This document shows, piece after piece, positions 1 through 9,612 of a stretch of 64,000 nucleotides of DNA (its first letter is position 1; every line of letters begins with the position of its first letter). Made by a program: the position numbers and the translations under genes. The DNA is from Lachnospiraceae bacterium (GTDB lineage Bacteria; Bacillota; Clostridia; Lachnospirales; Lachnospiraceae): NCBI GenBank assembly GCA_017621075.1, contig JAGATV010000048.1, positions 1-64,000 on the forward strand. The letters run 5' to 3'. The notes below the pieces were generated by a model. That model saw only the letters and a program-made list of their open reading frames with translations, ran no database searches and was not told the DNA's origin.

Positions 1-3000
1 ACCATCTCTAAGTCTTACCTTACCATCTCTTGAAATAGGTACACCCTTCCATAATGCTCTGTGGTCAAGGTGTTCACCTAAATATTTCATAACGCCTGCA
101 TCTAATGTATCCTCGTACTTAGCCTGGAAATCTTCCCATTCCATATTTACATAGTCATTAGCAAGCTCTAAAGTATCCATAATAGCATTCTCGTCAGCAC
201 CTTCGAATACAGGTGTGGCAACATTAAAGCCAAGAGCCTTAGCTGCAAGACTTAAATGTATCTCAAGTACCTGTCCGATGTTCATTCGCGAAGGAACGCC
301 TAATGGGTTAAGAACGATATCAAGAGGACGACCATCTGGAAGGAATGGCATATCCTCTACAGGTAAAATTCTCGAAACAACACCCTTGTTACCATGACGT
401 CCCGCCATCTTATCACCTACAGAAATCTTTCTCTTCTGTGCGATGTAGATACGAACTGACTTATTAACGCCTGGTGAAAGTTCATCGCCGTTTTCTCTTG
501 TAAATGTCTTAACAGCAACAACAATACCATACTCACCGTGAGGAACCTTTAAGGAAGTGTCACGCACCTCCCTTGCCTTCTCACCGAAGATGGCACGAAG
601 AAGCCTCTCTTCAGCAGTCAGTTCGGTCTCGCCCTTGGGGGTAACCTTGCCCACCAGGATATCGCCGGCGCGAACCTCTGCGCCGATGCGGATGATACCT
701 CTGTCATCCAGATCTTTCAGGGCATCGTCACCTACGCCGGGCACGTCACGGGTGATCTCCTCAGGTCCCAACTTGGTATCACGGGCCTCTGCCTCATATT
801 CTTCAATATGAACGGAAGTATATACATCTTCCTGTACCAGTCTTTCACTTAACAGGACTGCATCCTCGTAATTGTAACCCTCCCAGGTCATGAAACCGAT
901 CAGCGGATTCTTACCCAGAGCCAGTTCACCCATGGAGGTGGAAGGACCGTCTGCGATCACCTGGCCCTCTGCCACATGGTCGCCCTTGAATACAATGGGC
1001 TTCTGGTTATAGCAGTTGGACTGGTTGCTGCGTGAGAACTTGGTCAGATGGAACTCTGCCTTCTCACCGTCATCATAAGTGATCCTGATGGTATTGGAGG
1101 ATACATAAGTCACAGTACCCGGCTTCTTTGCAATGACACAGACACCTGAGTCAACGGCAGCCTTAGGCTCCATGCCCGTACCTACTACAGGAGCTTCTGT
1201 CATCAACAGAGGCACTGCCTGACGCTGCATGTTGGAACCCATCAGTGCACGGTTTGCATCATCGTTCTGCAGGAAAGGGATCAATGCGGTAGCCACAGAG
1301 AACACCATCCTAGGGGAAACGTCCATATAATCGAACATTGCCTTGGGATATTCCTGGGTCTCATCCAGATAACGGCCGGATACGCTGTTGCGGATGAAAT
1401 GTCCTTCCTCATCCAGCGGTTCACTTGCCTGGGCTACATGGTAATTGTCTTCCTCATCTGCCGTCATATATACTACTTCGTCAGTGACACGGGGATTGGC
1501 CGGATCAGTCTTGTCGATCTTGCGGTAAGGAGCCTCTATAAAGCCATACTCATTGATCCTTGCATAGCTTGCAAGGGAGTTGATCAGACCGATATTGGGA
1601 CCTTCAGGCGTCTCGATAGGGCACATTCTTCCGTAGTGGGAATAATGTACATCTCGAACCTCGAATCCGGCACGGTCTCTGGACAGACCGCCGGGGCCCA
1701 GTGCAGACAGACGTCTCTTGTGGGTCAGCTCGCCCAGAGGGTTATTCTGATCCATGAACTGTGACAACTGTGAAGAGCCGAAGAACTCCTTCACTGCCGC
1801 AGTCACGGGCTTGATGTTGATCAGAGACTGGGGAGAGATCTCCTCAGCGTCATGGGTGGTCATGCGCTCGCGCACCACACGCTCCATCCTGGACAGACCG
1901 ATACGGTACTGATTCTGCAAAAGCTCTCCCACAGCACGGATACGTCTGTTGCCAAGGTGGTCGATATCATCACCACCGCCAAGACCGTATTCAAGATGCA
2001 TATTGTAGTTGATGGAGGCAATGATATCTTCTTTGGTAATGTGTTTGGGAACCAGTTCATGAGAGTTCTTCTTCAGAGCCTCGGCCAGCTTTTCCGGGTC
2101 ATCGCCGAACTCTTCCAGGATCTGAGAAAGCACAGGATAGTATACTCTCTCATGAATGCCGAAATCCCTGGGATTGCAGTCCACATAATGAGCGAGATCC
2201 ACCATCATATTGGAGAGCACCTTCACATTGCGCTCCTCCGTCTGGATATACACGAACGGAACTGCGGAATCCTGAATGATATCAGCCAGTTCCGCACTGA
2301 CCTTGTCACCTGCGGAGGCGATCACCTCACCGGTGGAAGGATCAATGACATCGGCTGCCAGGATCTGGTGTCTGATACGGTTCCTGAAAGCCAGTTTCTT
2401 ATTGAATTTATATCTGCCAACTTTAGCCAGATCATATCTGCGGGGATCAAAGAACATGGCATTGATAAGGCTTTCTGCACTTTCAACGCTCAAAGGCTCT
2501 CCGGGACGGATCTTTTTGTACAGCTCTAACAGACCCTCCTGATAATTCTCAGCAGTGTCCTTGGTAAAGCTTGCTTCGATCTTGGGTTCGTCTCCGAACA
2601 GCTCACGGATCTCTTCATTAGTACCTACGCCCAGTGCTCGGATCAGCACGGTAATAGGCACCTTACGGGTTCTGTCCACACGGACATAGAATACGTCATT
2701 GGAATCTGTCTCGTACTCCAGCCATGCACCACGGTTGGGAATCACGGTACAGGAGAACAGTCTCTTACCGATCTTGTCGTGTCCGATTGCATAATAAATG
2801 CCGGGAGAACGGACCAGCTGGCTGACGATGACACGCTCTGCACCATTGATGACAAAAGTACCGGTCTCCGTCATCAGCGGCAGATCACCCATAAAGATCT
2901 CATGCTCGCTGATCTCTTCCTTTTCCTTATTATACAGGCGAACTTTTACCTTTAAAGGTGCCGCATAAGTAGCATCCCTCTCCTTACATTCCTCAATAGA

Positions 3001-3240
3001 ATACTTTACGTCATCTTTGCACAGTTCAAAGTCTACGAATTCCAGGCTCAGAGAGCCGCTGTAGTCAGCGATGGGAGAGATATCCTCAAATACCTCTTTC
3101 AGTCCCTCATCCAGGAACCACTGATAGGAGTCCTTCTGAACTTCGATCAGATTGGGCATTTCCAGTACCTCTTTCTGTCTCGCATAACTCATACGCATAA
3201 CCTTGGTGCCTTCGATTGGGCGTATTCTGTTCTTTTCCAT
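1..3240 (-). CDS. rpoB: RNA polymerase beta subunit, 3' end outside window
   Basis: DNA-directed RNA polymerase beta subunit, core of the transcription enzyme. The first 1080 codons are visible; the family is usually about 1200-1300 residues, so roughly the last fifth lies beyond the left edge. Two in-frame ATGs exist at 3246 and 3240. The GGGGTG ribosome site ends only two bases before 3246 but eight before 3240, so I choose 3240 (start [14 protein letters not shown]). It follows rplL after a 240-base spacer containing a terminator-like hairpin, the usual rplJL-rpoBC arrangement. Odd feature: bases 1 to about 560 (codons after ~890) are visibly AT-richer and use A/T-ending codons, unlike the rest of the gene; see findings. 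Confidence 0.97.
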   Translation of the reverse strand, partial: MEKNRIRPIEGTKVMRMSYARQKEVLEMPNLIEVQKDSYQWFLDEGLKEVFEDISPIADYSGSLSLEFVDFELCKDDVKYSIEECKERDATYAAPLKVKVRLYNKEKEEISEHEIFMGDLPLMTETGTFVINGAERVIVSQLVRSPGIYYAIGHDKIGKRLFSCTVIPNRGAWLEYETDSNDVFYVRVDRTRKVPITVLIRALGVGTNEEIRELFGDEPKIEASFTKDTAENYQEGLLELYKKIRPGEPLSVESAESLINAMFFDPRRYDLAKVGRYKFNKKLAFRNRIRHQILAADVIDPSTGEVIASAGDKVSAELADIIQDSAVPFVYIQTEERNVKVLSNMMVDLAHYVDCNPRDFGIHERVYYPVLSQILEEFGDDPEKLAEALKKNSHELVPKHITKEDIIASINYNMHLEYGLGGGDDIDHLGNRRIRAVGELLQNQYRIGLSRMERVVRERMTTHDAEEISPQSLINIKPVTAAVKEFFGSSQLSQFMDQNNPLGELTHKRRLSALGPGGLSRDRAGFEVRDVHYSHYGRMCPIETPEGPNIGLINSLASYARINEYGFIEAPYRKIDKTDPANPRVTDEVVYMTADEEDNYHVAQASEPLDEEGHFIRNSVSGRYLDETQEYPKAMFDYMDVSPRMVFSVATALIPFLQNDDANRALMGSNMQRQAVPLLMTEAPVVGTGMEPKAAVDSGVCVIAKKPGTVTYVSSNTIRITYDDGEKAEFHLTKFSRSNQSNCYNQKPIVFKGDHVAEGQVIADGPSTSMGELALGKNPLIGFMTWEGYNYEDAVLLSERLVQEDVYTSVHIEEYEAEARDTKLGPEEITRDVPGVGDDALKDLDDRGIIRIGAEVRAGDILVGKVTPKGETELTAEERLLRAIFGEKAREVRDTSLKVPHGEYGIVVAVKTFTRENGDELSPGVNKSVRIYIAQKRKISVGDKMAGRHGNKGVVSRILPVEDMPFLPDGRPLDIVLNPLGVPSRMNIGQVLEIHLSLAAKALGFNVATPVFEGADENAIMDTLELANDYVNMEWEDFQAKYEDTLDAGVMKYLGEHLDHRALWKGVPISRDGKVRLRDG

Positions 3241-3406
3241 TGACATTTCACCCCGTTCTTTCAGATTTATAGCCTAAATTTGCACGAAAAATAAGCATAG
3301 CACAGCACAATAGTGCACTATCCATATTATCACAAAACGAAAATGGGGTCAAGCATAAATTTTCGAAATGTATAGAAATGTTTGAGAAAATTAGAGTAAT
3401 TAAGAC

Positions 3407-3444
3407 AAAAAGGCCGTGGCCTGCTCAAACAGGTCCACAGCCTT
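3407..3444 (-). terminator. Terminator-like hairpin between rplL and rpoB
   Basis: On the minus strand the arms AAGGCTGTGGACCTG and CAGGCCACGGCCTT pair with one bulge and one mismatch and are followed by TTTTT. It sits directly after rplL, so it probably acts as a partial terminator that lowers rpoB expression relative to L7/L12. The rest of the rplL-rpoB spacer (3247-3406) shows no gene. Confidence 0.75.
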
Positions 3445-3480
3445 AAGTTCATGTTCCAAAACATCCTGCTTAAGATCAGC

Positions 3481-3858
3481 TTATTTAAGGGTAACCTTAG
3501 CGCCAACTTCCTCAAGCTTCTTCTTGATGTCCTCAGCTTCTTCCTTGGAAGCGCCTTCCTTGACAACCTTGGGAGCGCCGTCAACAACGTCCTTAGCTTC
3601 CTTCAGGCCAAGACCGGTTACTTCACGAACAACCTTGATAACCTTAACCTTCTCAGCGCCAACCTCGGTCAGCTCTACGTCAAATTCAGTCTTCTCCTCA
3701 GCTGCCTCAGCTGCGCCGGCACCTGCTGCTGCAACTACAACGCCTGCTGCTGCAGATACGCCGAACTCTTCCTCGCAAGCCTTTACGAGATCATTTAATT
3801 CCAATACGGTTAACTCTTTGATAGCATCGATCAGTTCCTGAGCTGTTAATTTAGCCAT
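3481..3858 (-). CDS. rplL: 50S ribosomal protein L7/L12
   Basis: Stalk protein of the large ribosomal subunit that recruits translation GTPases. 125 residues: N-terminal dimerisation helices (about 1-35), an alanine-rich flexible hinge (about 40-55) and the conserved C-terminal domain with the [16 protein letters not shown]-type motif. A longer reading frame extends upstream to 3882, but [10 protein letters not shown] at 3858 has GGAGGAAACAAAA in front and matches the family's usual start, so the upstream in-frame ATGs are rejected. It lies 76 bases after rplJ and is expected to be cotranscribed with it. Confidence 0.97.
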   Translation of the reverse strand: MAKLTAQELIDAIKELTVLELNDLVKACEEEFGVSAAAGVVVAAAGAGAAEAAEEKTEFDVELTEVGAEKVKVIKVVREVTGLGLKEAKDVVDGAPKVVKEGASKEEAEDIKKKLEEVGAKVTLK

Positions 3859-3934
3859 TTTTGTTTCCTCCATTTTAATCATTTTGGGTTTGTGTTTACT
3901 TTCATCGAGCAGACTGTCTGCTCACCGTCCGCAC

Positions 3935-4504
3935 TTATTCAGCTGCGGGAGTTTCTTCTGCTGCAGGTGCTTCTGCTGTGGGAGCCTCCTCAGCGGCTGC
4001 AGGTGCAGCAACGTTGGATGCGCCGCCTTTCTCTGCCAACTGGTTCATGACACGAGCAAAGTTGGTGATAGGACTCTGCAGACTGCCAAGCAGTTTGGAA
4101 ATAAGTACTTCTCTGGAAGGGATATTTGCGATTGCAGCCATTCCCTTGGCATCGTATACGGTTCCCTCTACGACACCGCCCTTGATCTCCAGCTTGTCAG
4201 CAGTTTTTGCGAACTGTGCCAGTACTCTTGCGGGTGCTGTTGCATCATCAGCAGAGATAGCTACTGCGGTAGGTCCTTCCAGATACTGGGTAAGGCCTTC
4301 GAACTCTGTTCCCTTGAACGCAAAGTTCAGGAAAGTGTTCTTATAAACCTTGTAGGTAACTCCTGCTTCACGCAAGTTCTTACGAAGCTGCGTATCCTGC
4401 TCAACAGTAAGTCCACGATAGTCAACGACTACTACGGACTGAGCATCTTTGATACTGGCAGAAATCTCTTCCACGATGGGTTTCTTTAATTCAACCTTTG
4501 CCAT
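3935..4504 (-). CDS. rplJ: 50S ribosomal protein L10
   Basis: Base of the ribosomal stalk; binds 23S rRNA and carries the L7/L12 dimers. 189 residues, start MAKVELKKP preceded by AAGGAGGTAAAGAA. The conserved core is about 1-165. The last ~25 residues are an Ala/Glu/Pro/Thr-rich acidic tail that exceeds the length of textbook L10 (about 165-175) and resembles the L7/L12 hinge in composition. Downstream of an L10 leader with an intrinsic terminator, so it is probably autoregulated by L10-L12 binding. Confidence 0.97.
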   Translation of the reverse strand: MAKVELKKPIVEEISASIKDAQSVVVVDYRGLTVEQDTQLRKNLREAGVTYKVYKNTFLNFAFKGTEFEGLTQYLEGPTAVAISADDATAPARVLAQFAKTADKLEIKGGVVEGTVYDAKGMAAIANIPSREVLISKLLGSLQSPITNFARVMNQLAEKGGASNVAAPAAAEEAPTAEAPAAEETPAAE

Positions 4505-4548
4505 TTCTTTACCTCCTTATTAGATTTGTGCCGATAAGGATATCACAT

Positions 4549-4577
4549 AAAAAATCTCCCTGAAGACTCAGAGAGAT
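4549..4577 (-). terminator. Attenuator terminator of the rplJL leader
   Basis: Minus strand: ATCTCTCTGA, loop GTCT, TCAGGGAGAT (ten pairs, one G-U) followed by TTTTTT. It stands between the L10 leader core and the rplJ ribosome site, the position expected for transcription attenuation. Confidence 0.85.
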
Positions 4578-4594
4578 GACATCGTCAATGTGTG

Positions 4595-4668
4595 CTCTTC
4601 TCCTCGGTAGGATTTACGCTTCCAATGCTTTTGCAATGTGGGCACCTACTGTCTTCGGCGTGGTTTAT
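4595..4668 (-). promoter_or_regulatory. Ribosomal protein L10 leader (autoregulatory RNA)
   Basis: The rplA-rplJ spacer carries the L10 leader signature on the minus strand: GAAGACAGTAGGTG around 4643-4658 and its partner AATCCTACCGAGG around 4601-4613, which pair through AGGTG/CCTACC-like arms. This RNA mimics the 23S rRNA site for the L10(L12)4 complex in Firmicutes. A perfect intrinsic terminator follows at 4549-4577, so binding probably favours premature termination. Confidence 0.82.
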
Positions 4669-4727
4669 AACCTTTACGATAATAACATAGGGGCTGACAG
4701 TTGTCAACCCCTAATAAAACTTTTTTA

Positions 4728-5417
4728 TTAGTACTTAGCAACGCTTACCTTTACGCCAGGTCCCATGGTGCTGGTCAGGGTGATGCTCTTTAAGTACTGG
4801 CCCTTCAGTGCGCTGGGCTTTGCCTTAACGATAGCATCCATCAGTGCATTGAAGTTCTCCTGCAGAGCTTCCTCAGTGAAAGAAGCCTTACCTACGGGAA
4901 CATGCACGATGTTGGTCTTGTCAAGTCTGTACTCGATCTTACCTGCTTTGATATCAGCGATAGCCTTGGCAACATCCATGGTTACGGTGCCGGCCTTGGG
5001 GTTGGGCATCAGGCCCTTAGGTCCCAGGACTTTACCCAGACGTCCGACTACGCCCATCATATCAGGGGTAGCTACTACTACGTCGAAATCCAGCCATCCA
5101 TCGTTCTGGATCTTGGGGATCAGCTCCTCGCCGCCAACATAATCAGCGCCTGCAGCCTCTGCCTCGTTCAGCTTATCGCCCTTTGCAAATACAAGGACTT
5201 TCACAGTCTTACCGGTTCCGTTGGGCAGTACTACTGCGCCACGGATCTGCTGTTCAGCGTGACGACCGTCACAACCGGTTCTGATGTGTACTTCGATGGT
5301 CTCGTCAAATTTAGCAGTTGCAGTCTTCTTAACAAGTGCGATCGCCTCGTTCGGCTCATAGAATGTTGCGCGGTCTACAAGCTTAGCAACTTCGTTATAT
5401 TTCTTGCCATGTTTCAT
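4728..5417 (-). CDS. rplA: 50S ribosomal protein L1
   Basis: Large-subunit protein of the L1 stalk that helps release E-site tRNA. 229 residues, standard length; start [13 protein letters not shown] preceded by GGAGGTAAAAATA. The central motif [17 protein letters not shown] is intact. It lies 56 bases after rplK. Confidence 0.97.
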   Translation of the reverse strand: MKHGKKYNEVAKLVDRATFYEPNEAIALVKKTATAKFDETIEVHIRTGCDGRHAEQQIRGAVVLPNGTGKTVKVLVFAKGDKLNEAEAAGADYVGGEELIPKIQNDGWLDFDVVVATPDMMGVVGRLGKVLGPKGLMPNPKAGTVTMDVAKAIADIKAGKIEYRLDKTNIVHVPVGKASFTEEALQENFNALMDAIVKAKPSALKGQYLKSITLTSTMGPGVKVSVAKY

Positions 5418-5473
5418 TATTTTTACCTCCTAGGTTCCAGCGGCAATTTATAATTGCCTCCCAAATATAATTA

Positions 5474-5899
5474 TTAGTCTTCTACAACAATACCCATGCT
5501 GCGTGCAGTACCTGCGATCATGCTCATGGCAGCCTCAAGACTTGCTGCATTCAGATCAGGCATCTTCATCTCAGCGATCTCCTGGAGCTTAGCCTTGGAA
5601 ATGGTAGCAACCTTAGTCTTGTTAGGAACGCCTGAACCGGATTTGATGTTGCAGGCCTTCTTCAACAGTACTGCTGCAGGAGGAGTCTTTGTAATGAAAC
5701 TAAAGCTTCTGTCTGCATATACAGTGATAACAACAGGGATGATAACATCTCCCTTATCAGCTGTCTTTGCGTTGAACTGCTTGGTGAATTCAACAATGTT
5801 GACACCATGCTGTCCAAGTGCAGGACCAACTGGTGGAGCCGGTGTAGCTTTGCCGGCAGGAATCTGTAACTTGATATATCCTTCTACTTTCTTTGCCAT
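5474..5899 (-). CDS. rplK: 50S ribosomal protein L11
   Basis: Binds the GTPase-associated region of 23S rRNA. 141 residues with the N-terminal proline motif [11 protein letters not shown] and the C-terminal rRNA-binding domain. The reading frame is open upstream to 5986, but [11 protein letters not shown] at 5899 has AGGAGGTGCCACA in front and matches the family, so it is the start. Confidence 0.97.
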   Translation of the reverse strand: MAKKVEGYIKLQIPAGKATPAPPVGPALGQHGVNIVEFTKQFNAKTADKGDVIIPVVITVYADRSFSFITKTPPAAVLLKKACNIKSGSGVPNKTKVATISKAKLQEIAEMKMPDLNAASLEAAMSMIAGTARSMGIVVED

Positions 5900-5971
5900 T
5901 GTGGCACCTCCTATAATGTGGTAATTCGGCGCAGGAAATACGGTCATCCGTCCCTGCTCCCACTGTTTGCC

Positions 5972-6004
5972 GGGCGATATGCCCAATGGGAAGCATGCGC
6001 TTCC
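5972..6004 (-). other. Two small hairpins in the nusG-rplK spacer
   Basis: The 146-base spacer contains GGAAGC-GCAT-GCTTCC (5989-6004) and GGGC-GATAT-GCCC (5972-5984). No T-run follows. They may stabilise the processed leader of rplK or be an L11/L1 control site; I cannot tell which. Confidence 0.35.
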
Positions 6005-6045
6005 GCATATATTTTATCAGAATCACTTCTGAAAAAATATCAAGA

Positions 6046-6564
6046 TCAAAGTTTTCTGACCTCTGCGAAACTGATCTCAACAGGTGTCTCTCTACCGAAC
6101 AATTCTACATTGATGGTAGCAGTCTGCTTGCCATAGTCCAGTTTCTGGACCACGCCCACAGTATCCTTCCAGACACCGGCCACCACTGCAATGCTGTCTC
6201 CTTCCGCAAAATCAATGGAGACATTGTCAGTCTTGATACCCAGGGGCTTCATCTCAGCTTCGGTAAGAGGAACAGGTTTGCTTCCGGGTCCTACGAATCC
6301 CGTTACGCCACGGGTGTTGCGCACAACATACCACGTGTCATCATTCATCTCCATATTAAGAAGCACATAGCCGGGGAACATCTTTCTGGAAACCGTCTTC
6401 TTGGCACCGTTCTTGATCTCCACTACATCCTCCATCGGAACCCTTACCTCTAAGATCTGTTCTGCCAGGTGCTTGTTGTTCTCGATAGTCTTCTCAATAT
6501 TGGCTTTGACTTTATTTTCATATCCGGAATAGGTATGCACTACATACCACTTTGCCTCTGCCAT
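6046..6564 (-). CDS. nusG: Transcription termination/antitermination protein NusG
   Basis: RNA polymerase-bound elongation factor that couples transcription to Rho or to the ribosome. 172 residues: NGN domain about 1-115 (starting KWYVVHTYSGYE) and a C-terminal KOW domain with the GDSIAVVAGVWKDTVGVV stretch. Start at 6564 with GAGGGTGATTGT ahead. It follows secE by 15 bases, the usual secE-nusG pair. Confidence 0.97.
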   Translation of the reverse strand: MAEAKWYVVHTYSGYENKVKANIEKTIENNKHLAEQILEVRVPMEDVVEIKNGAKKTVSRKMFPGYVLLNMEMNDDTWYVVRNTRGVTGFVGPGSKPVPLTEAEMKPLGIKTDNVSIDFAEGDSIAVVAGVWKDTVGVVQKLDYGKQTATINVELFGRETPVEISFAEVRKL

Positions 6565-6579
6565 ACAATCACCCTCGCT

Positions 6580-6783
6580 CTATAATGATGTTAAGAAATT
6601 CACGCCATACTGGATCAAATAATCCAGCACAGCAATGATCACTCCCACTACGACTGAAATTGCAACAACCGCTACGGATTGTTTCAAAGTAGATTGTCTG
6701 TCCGGCCAAGAAATTTTCTTAAATTCAGATTTCACACCAGCAAAAAAGCTGGGGCGTGTCTGCTTTTCAGCGGAATCTCCCAT
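6580..6783 (-). CDS. secE: Protein translocase subunit SecE
   Basis: Small essential subunit of the SecYEG protein-export channel. 67 residues: amphipathic cytosolic part with FKKISWPDRQST (about 20-35), then one hydrophobic membrane segment (about 38-60). Start MGDSAEK at 6783 behind GGAGGTCAAAA. Confidence 0.96.
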   Translation of the reverse strand: MGDSAEKQTRPSFFAGVKSEFKKISWPDRQSTLKQSVAVVAISVVVGVIIAVLDYLIQYGVNFLTSL

Positions 6784-6813
6784 TTTTGACCTCCAATATC
6801 AATAGAACGACGA

Positions 6814-6963
6814 TTATTTGGTTTCTTTGTGCACGGTATGTGTCTTACAGAATCTGCAATACTTCTTGATCTCCATTCTGTCAGGATGAGTCTTCTTATC
6901 CTTGGTAGTATTGTAGTTACGCTGCTTGCACTCGGTACATGCTAAAGTGATTTTTGTACGCAT
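6814..6963 (-). CDS. rpmG: 50S ribosomal protein L33
   Basis: 49-residue ribosomal protein. Two zinc-binding CxxC pairs are present (CTEC and CRFC), so this is the zinc-containing form rather than the Cys-free paralogue made under zinc starvation. Start [12 protein letters not shown] at 6963 with GGAGGTAGACAA. First gene of the secE-nusG-rplKAJL-rpoB transcript. Confidence 0.95.
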   Translation of the reverse strand: MRTKITLACTECKQRNYNTTKDKKTHPDRMEIKKYCRFCKTHTVHKETK

Positions 6964-7039
6964 TTGTCTACCTCCACGTATTTTCGATTTCATTAAATTT
7001 AAGCATAAAAAAAAGACCTAAATCTCATCTCGCTTGACT

Positions 7040-7068
7040 AATATACCACAGAAGCAAGCCTGCGTCAA
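7040..7068 (-). promoter_or_regulatory. Sigma-A promoter of the rpmG-secE-nusG-rpl operon
   Basis: Minus strand TTGACG (7068-7063), 17-base spacer, TATATT (7045-7040). The only strong promoter upstream of rpmG; leader of about 75 bases contains a short T-rich tract. Confidence 0.85.
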
Positions 7069-7150
7069 CTGTTTTTTATGAGTTGATAACTAATTCTTTT
7101 GGCAATTCTCCCTATCATATGGTACACTCAACTCAGAAAGTGAGGATGCC

Positions 7151-7729
7151 ATGAGAACATTATCCGATTTATCCAAAGAGGCCGAACAATATTTCCGGCA
7201 GATGGAGCTGGACAAGGATGCCGCCCGTGAGGCTTACCGGCACATCCTTTCCACAATAAACGCAGCTCTCTCCACACAGGAGCTTTCTGCCATGCCGGGG
7301 CTGATTCCTTATATCGAAGAAGGGGACGGCCATCTTGCTTTCCAGTATATCGGCAAAACACACCGTTTCCTGCGGATGCTCCATATCATCGAGTTGGAGC
7401 AAAAATATCACAAAATCTTGTTCTGTAGTGACTGCCGCAGTGCAGAAAGCCTTTGGGAAAAATATATGCTGACTCTGTTTGCTTTCCGCAGAATTCTTTT
7501 CCGGCTCTCCGAAGACTCGGCAGCCGAAGCCGTTCAGTATCTGCAGAATCGCCCTGTCTCTCACTTTGCCGCCTACATCATGACCCAGGACGAACTTCTT
7601 GCACCTGACCAAAGATTCTATGAGACCCTTGCATCGATTTTTGCAGAATATTGGTCCGACCTTGATATGCAGCAATTCTTCACTTTAACAGGCACCGCCT
7701 CGCAAACGCCACAGGGAGATCTTTTATGA
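7151..7729 (+). CDS. Hypothetical protein, first gene of small glycosyltransferase cluster
   Basis: 192-residue soluble, helical-looking protein that I do not recognise. No signal peptide or membrane segment is evident. The start at 7151 has GAGGATGCC in front. Its stop overlaps the next start as ATGA (7726-7729), so it is translationally coupled to the StrF-like glycosyltransferase and probably assists it. A weak promoter (TTGGCA, 18 bases, TACACT) lies around 7100-7129. Base composition is like the housekeeping flanks, not like the AT-rich operon that converges on it. Confidence 0.75.
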   Translation: MRTLSDLSKEAEQYFRQMELDKDAAREAYRHILSTINAALSTQELSAMPGLIPYIEEGDGHLAFQYIGKTHRFLRMLHIIELEQKYHKILFCSDCRSAESLWEKYMLTLFAFRRILFRLSEDSAAEAVQYLQNRPVSHFAAYIMTQDELLAPDQRFYETLASIFAEYWSDLDMQQFFTLTGTASQTPQGDLL

Positions 7730-8454
7730 ACGATCACAAATTTGCATTTATTATATGTACCAATGACGATCTGCTTTTGGAAGAATGCATCCATTATATC
7801 AACCATCTGACCGTCCCCCCCGGATATGAATTGGATCTTCTGACCATCGCAGATGCCCCCTGCATCACTGCGGGATACAATGAGGGCATGACCGCATCGG
7901 ATGCCAGATACAAGATCTACCTGCATCAGGATGTGTTTCTACTGAACAGAAATATTCTGAGCGATCTGCTGGCGATCTTTGCATCCGACCCCCGGATCGG
8001 CCTGATCGGCATGGTAGGATATGACAGGGTCTCACCGGACGGCATCATGTGGCATGTTCCCCGCTCCGGAAATCTATATACCCGCAAGGACGCTTCCCGC
8101 TATCCCGATCCAGCCTCATATCGTTTTTCCATACACCGGGACGGCTACCGGCCCGTAGCCGAAGTAGATGGTTTCTTTATGGCAACCTGTGTGGACCTGC
8201 CCTGGGATACCGACGTACTGAAAGGCTGGGATTTCTACGATGCTTTTCAGAGCATCCGGTTCTTACAAAGCGGATATAAGGCAGTGGTCCCTGTACAAAA
8301 CCATCCCTGGTGCCTTCATGACGACAACAAATTCCTTAATTTGTCCGACTACAATACCTATCGGAAGCTTTTCTTAAAAATCCACGCAGACATTCTGGGA
8401 AAAGATTGGGCGGAAGTGCTCTGTACACAGTCCGAAGAAAGAAAGGATACCTGA
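7726..8454 (+). CDS. GT2-like glycosyltransferase, StrF family
   Basis: 242 residues. N-terminal FAFIICTNDDLLLEEC strand-loop and the LHQDVFLLN motif (about 65-73) are typical of the StrF/Glyco_tranf_2_5 branch of GT-A glycosyltransferases, in which the Asp of HQD takes the DxD position. A later VDGFFMATCVDLPWD segment also fits. Likely transfers a sugar in the cytoplasm to a lipid- or protein-linked glycan; donor and acceptor cannot be read from sequence. Overlaps the preceding gene by ATGA and is followed after three bases by a CgeB-like gene. Confidence 0.8.
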   Translation: MNDHKFAFIICTNDDLLLEECIHYINHLTVPPGYELDLLTIADAPCITAGYNEGMTASDARYKIYLHQDVFLLNRNILSDLLAIFASDPRIGLIGMVGYDRVSPDGIMWHVPRSGNLYTRKDASRYPDPASYRFSIHRDGYRPVAEVDGFFMATCVDLPWDTDVLKGWDFYDAFQSIRFLQSGYKAVVPVQNHPWCLHDDNKFLNLSDYNTYRKLFLKIHADILGKDWAEVLCTQSEERKDT

Positions 8455-8457
8455 TTT

Positions 8458-9612
8458 ATGAAAATACTCTTTTATGATATGGGAAGCTATACTTACCGGG
8501 ATTTTTTGTACTATTTGGAAAAGGCTGGCCATACCTGCAAAACCGTCTATTATCATTTCCCCGATAAATTTGAGGACGATTTTTTTTGCAGACGGTTTGA
8601 CCAATATCTGACAGAGGACACTTATGATGTCGTCATCAGCGTCAATTTTTTCCCGCTGGTGGCTAAACTGTGCCATGAGCACCGTATCAAATATATCGCC
8701 TGGTGTTATGACAGTCCTCTGGAAGACCGCCTGAAAGAATATTTTGAGTATGAGACCAATTATATCTTTCTGTTTGACCGCATAGAAACAGCCCAGTATC
8801 AAGCCGAAGGATACACCCGGGTGTTTCACCTTCCCCTGGCGGTAAATGCAGATCGCCTGGCCTCCTTAACCTACACCCCGGCCCAGATTGCCGTCTACCG
8901 GTCAGACGTTTCCTTTGTGGGCCATCTGTACGATTCCCCGCTGGACGCACTGCTGTACAGCGCCGATCCTTACACAAAAGGCTATGTGGAGGGCATCCTT
9001 CAGGCACAGCTGCGCATCTACGGCTACTATTTTGTGGATGACCTGATCACCGATGATATTCTGGAAAACCTGAATACCTCTTTTAGGGCCATCGGACAAT
9101 CTTCCGTGACACTGAACCGCCGTGGACTTTCCTTTGCCATCGCATCCCAGATCACACATCTGGAACGGACCTTTTTGCTGGAGCAGATGGGCTCGCTTTA
9201 TGACGTCCGCTTTTACTCTACCGACCACTATCCGTTTTCCACCCCTGTCAAATCCTGCGGGCCCGTGAAATACCACACTGAGATGCCGGGAGTATTTCGA
9301 TACAGCAAGCTGAATCTCTGCCCTACATTAAAGAGCATTCAGTCCGGCATTCCGCTGCGCTCACTGGATATCATAGGGGCCGGCGGTGTACTTCTCTCCA
9401 ACTTCCAGCCGGAACTGGCAGAATATTTTGAAAATGAAACGGACGTGATCATGTATGACAGCATGGAAGACGCCTTTGCCAAAGCCGACTTTTACTTAAA
9501 ACACGATGATCTGCGCCGCAAAATCGCCCTGAACGGGCACGAAAAAATCTGCCGGGACTTTTCCTATCCCGACAGAATCAGAGAAATATTTAAAATTGCG
9601 CAATTAAGTTAA
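8458..9612 (+). CDS. CgeB/DUF3880-like GT-B glycosyltransferase
   Basis: 384 residues. The N-terminal half (YDVVISVNFFPLVAK, then IAWCYDSPLEDRL at about 80-92) matches the DUF3880 domain and the C-terminal half (SGIPLRSLDIIGAGGVLLSNF, then HEKICRDFSYPDRI) matches the Glyco_trans_1_2 domain of CgeB-like spore or surface glycosyltransferases. Probably cytoplasmic. Its TAA shares four bases (9609-9612) with the stop codon of the oppositely oriented gene, so the two units converge with no terminator between them. Confidence 0.8.
   Translation: MKILFYDMGSYTYRDFLYYLEKAGHTCKTVYYHFPDKFEDDFFCRRFDQYLTEDTYDVVISVNFFPLVAKLCHEHRIKYIAWCYDSPLEDRLKEYFEYETNYIFLFDRIETAQYQAEGYTRVFHLPLAVNADRLASLTYTPAQIAVYRSDVSFVGHLYDSPLDALLYSADPYTKGYVEGILQAQLRIYGYYFVDDLITDDILENLNTSFRAIGQSSVTLNRRGLSFAIASQITHLERTFLLEQMGSLYDVRFYSTDHYPFSTPVKSCGPVKYHTEMPGVFRYSKLNLCPTLKSIQSGIPLRSLDIIGAGGVLLSNFQPELAEYFENETDVIMYDSMEDAFAKADFYLKHDDLRRKIALNGHEKICRDFSYPDRIREIFKIAQLS

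Noticed and set aside
1852-2529. 225-residue plus-strand frame inside rpoB
   Set aside because: Antisense to a complete conserved rpoB frame.
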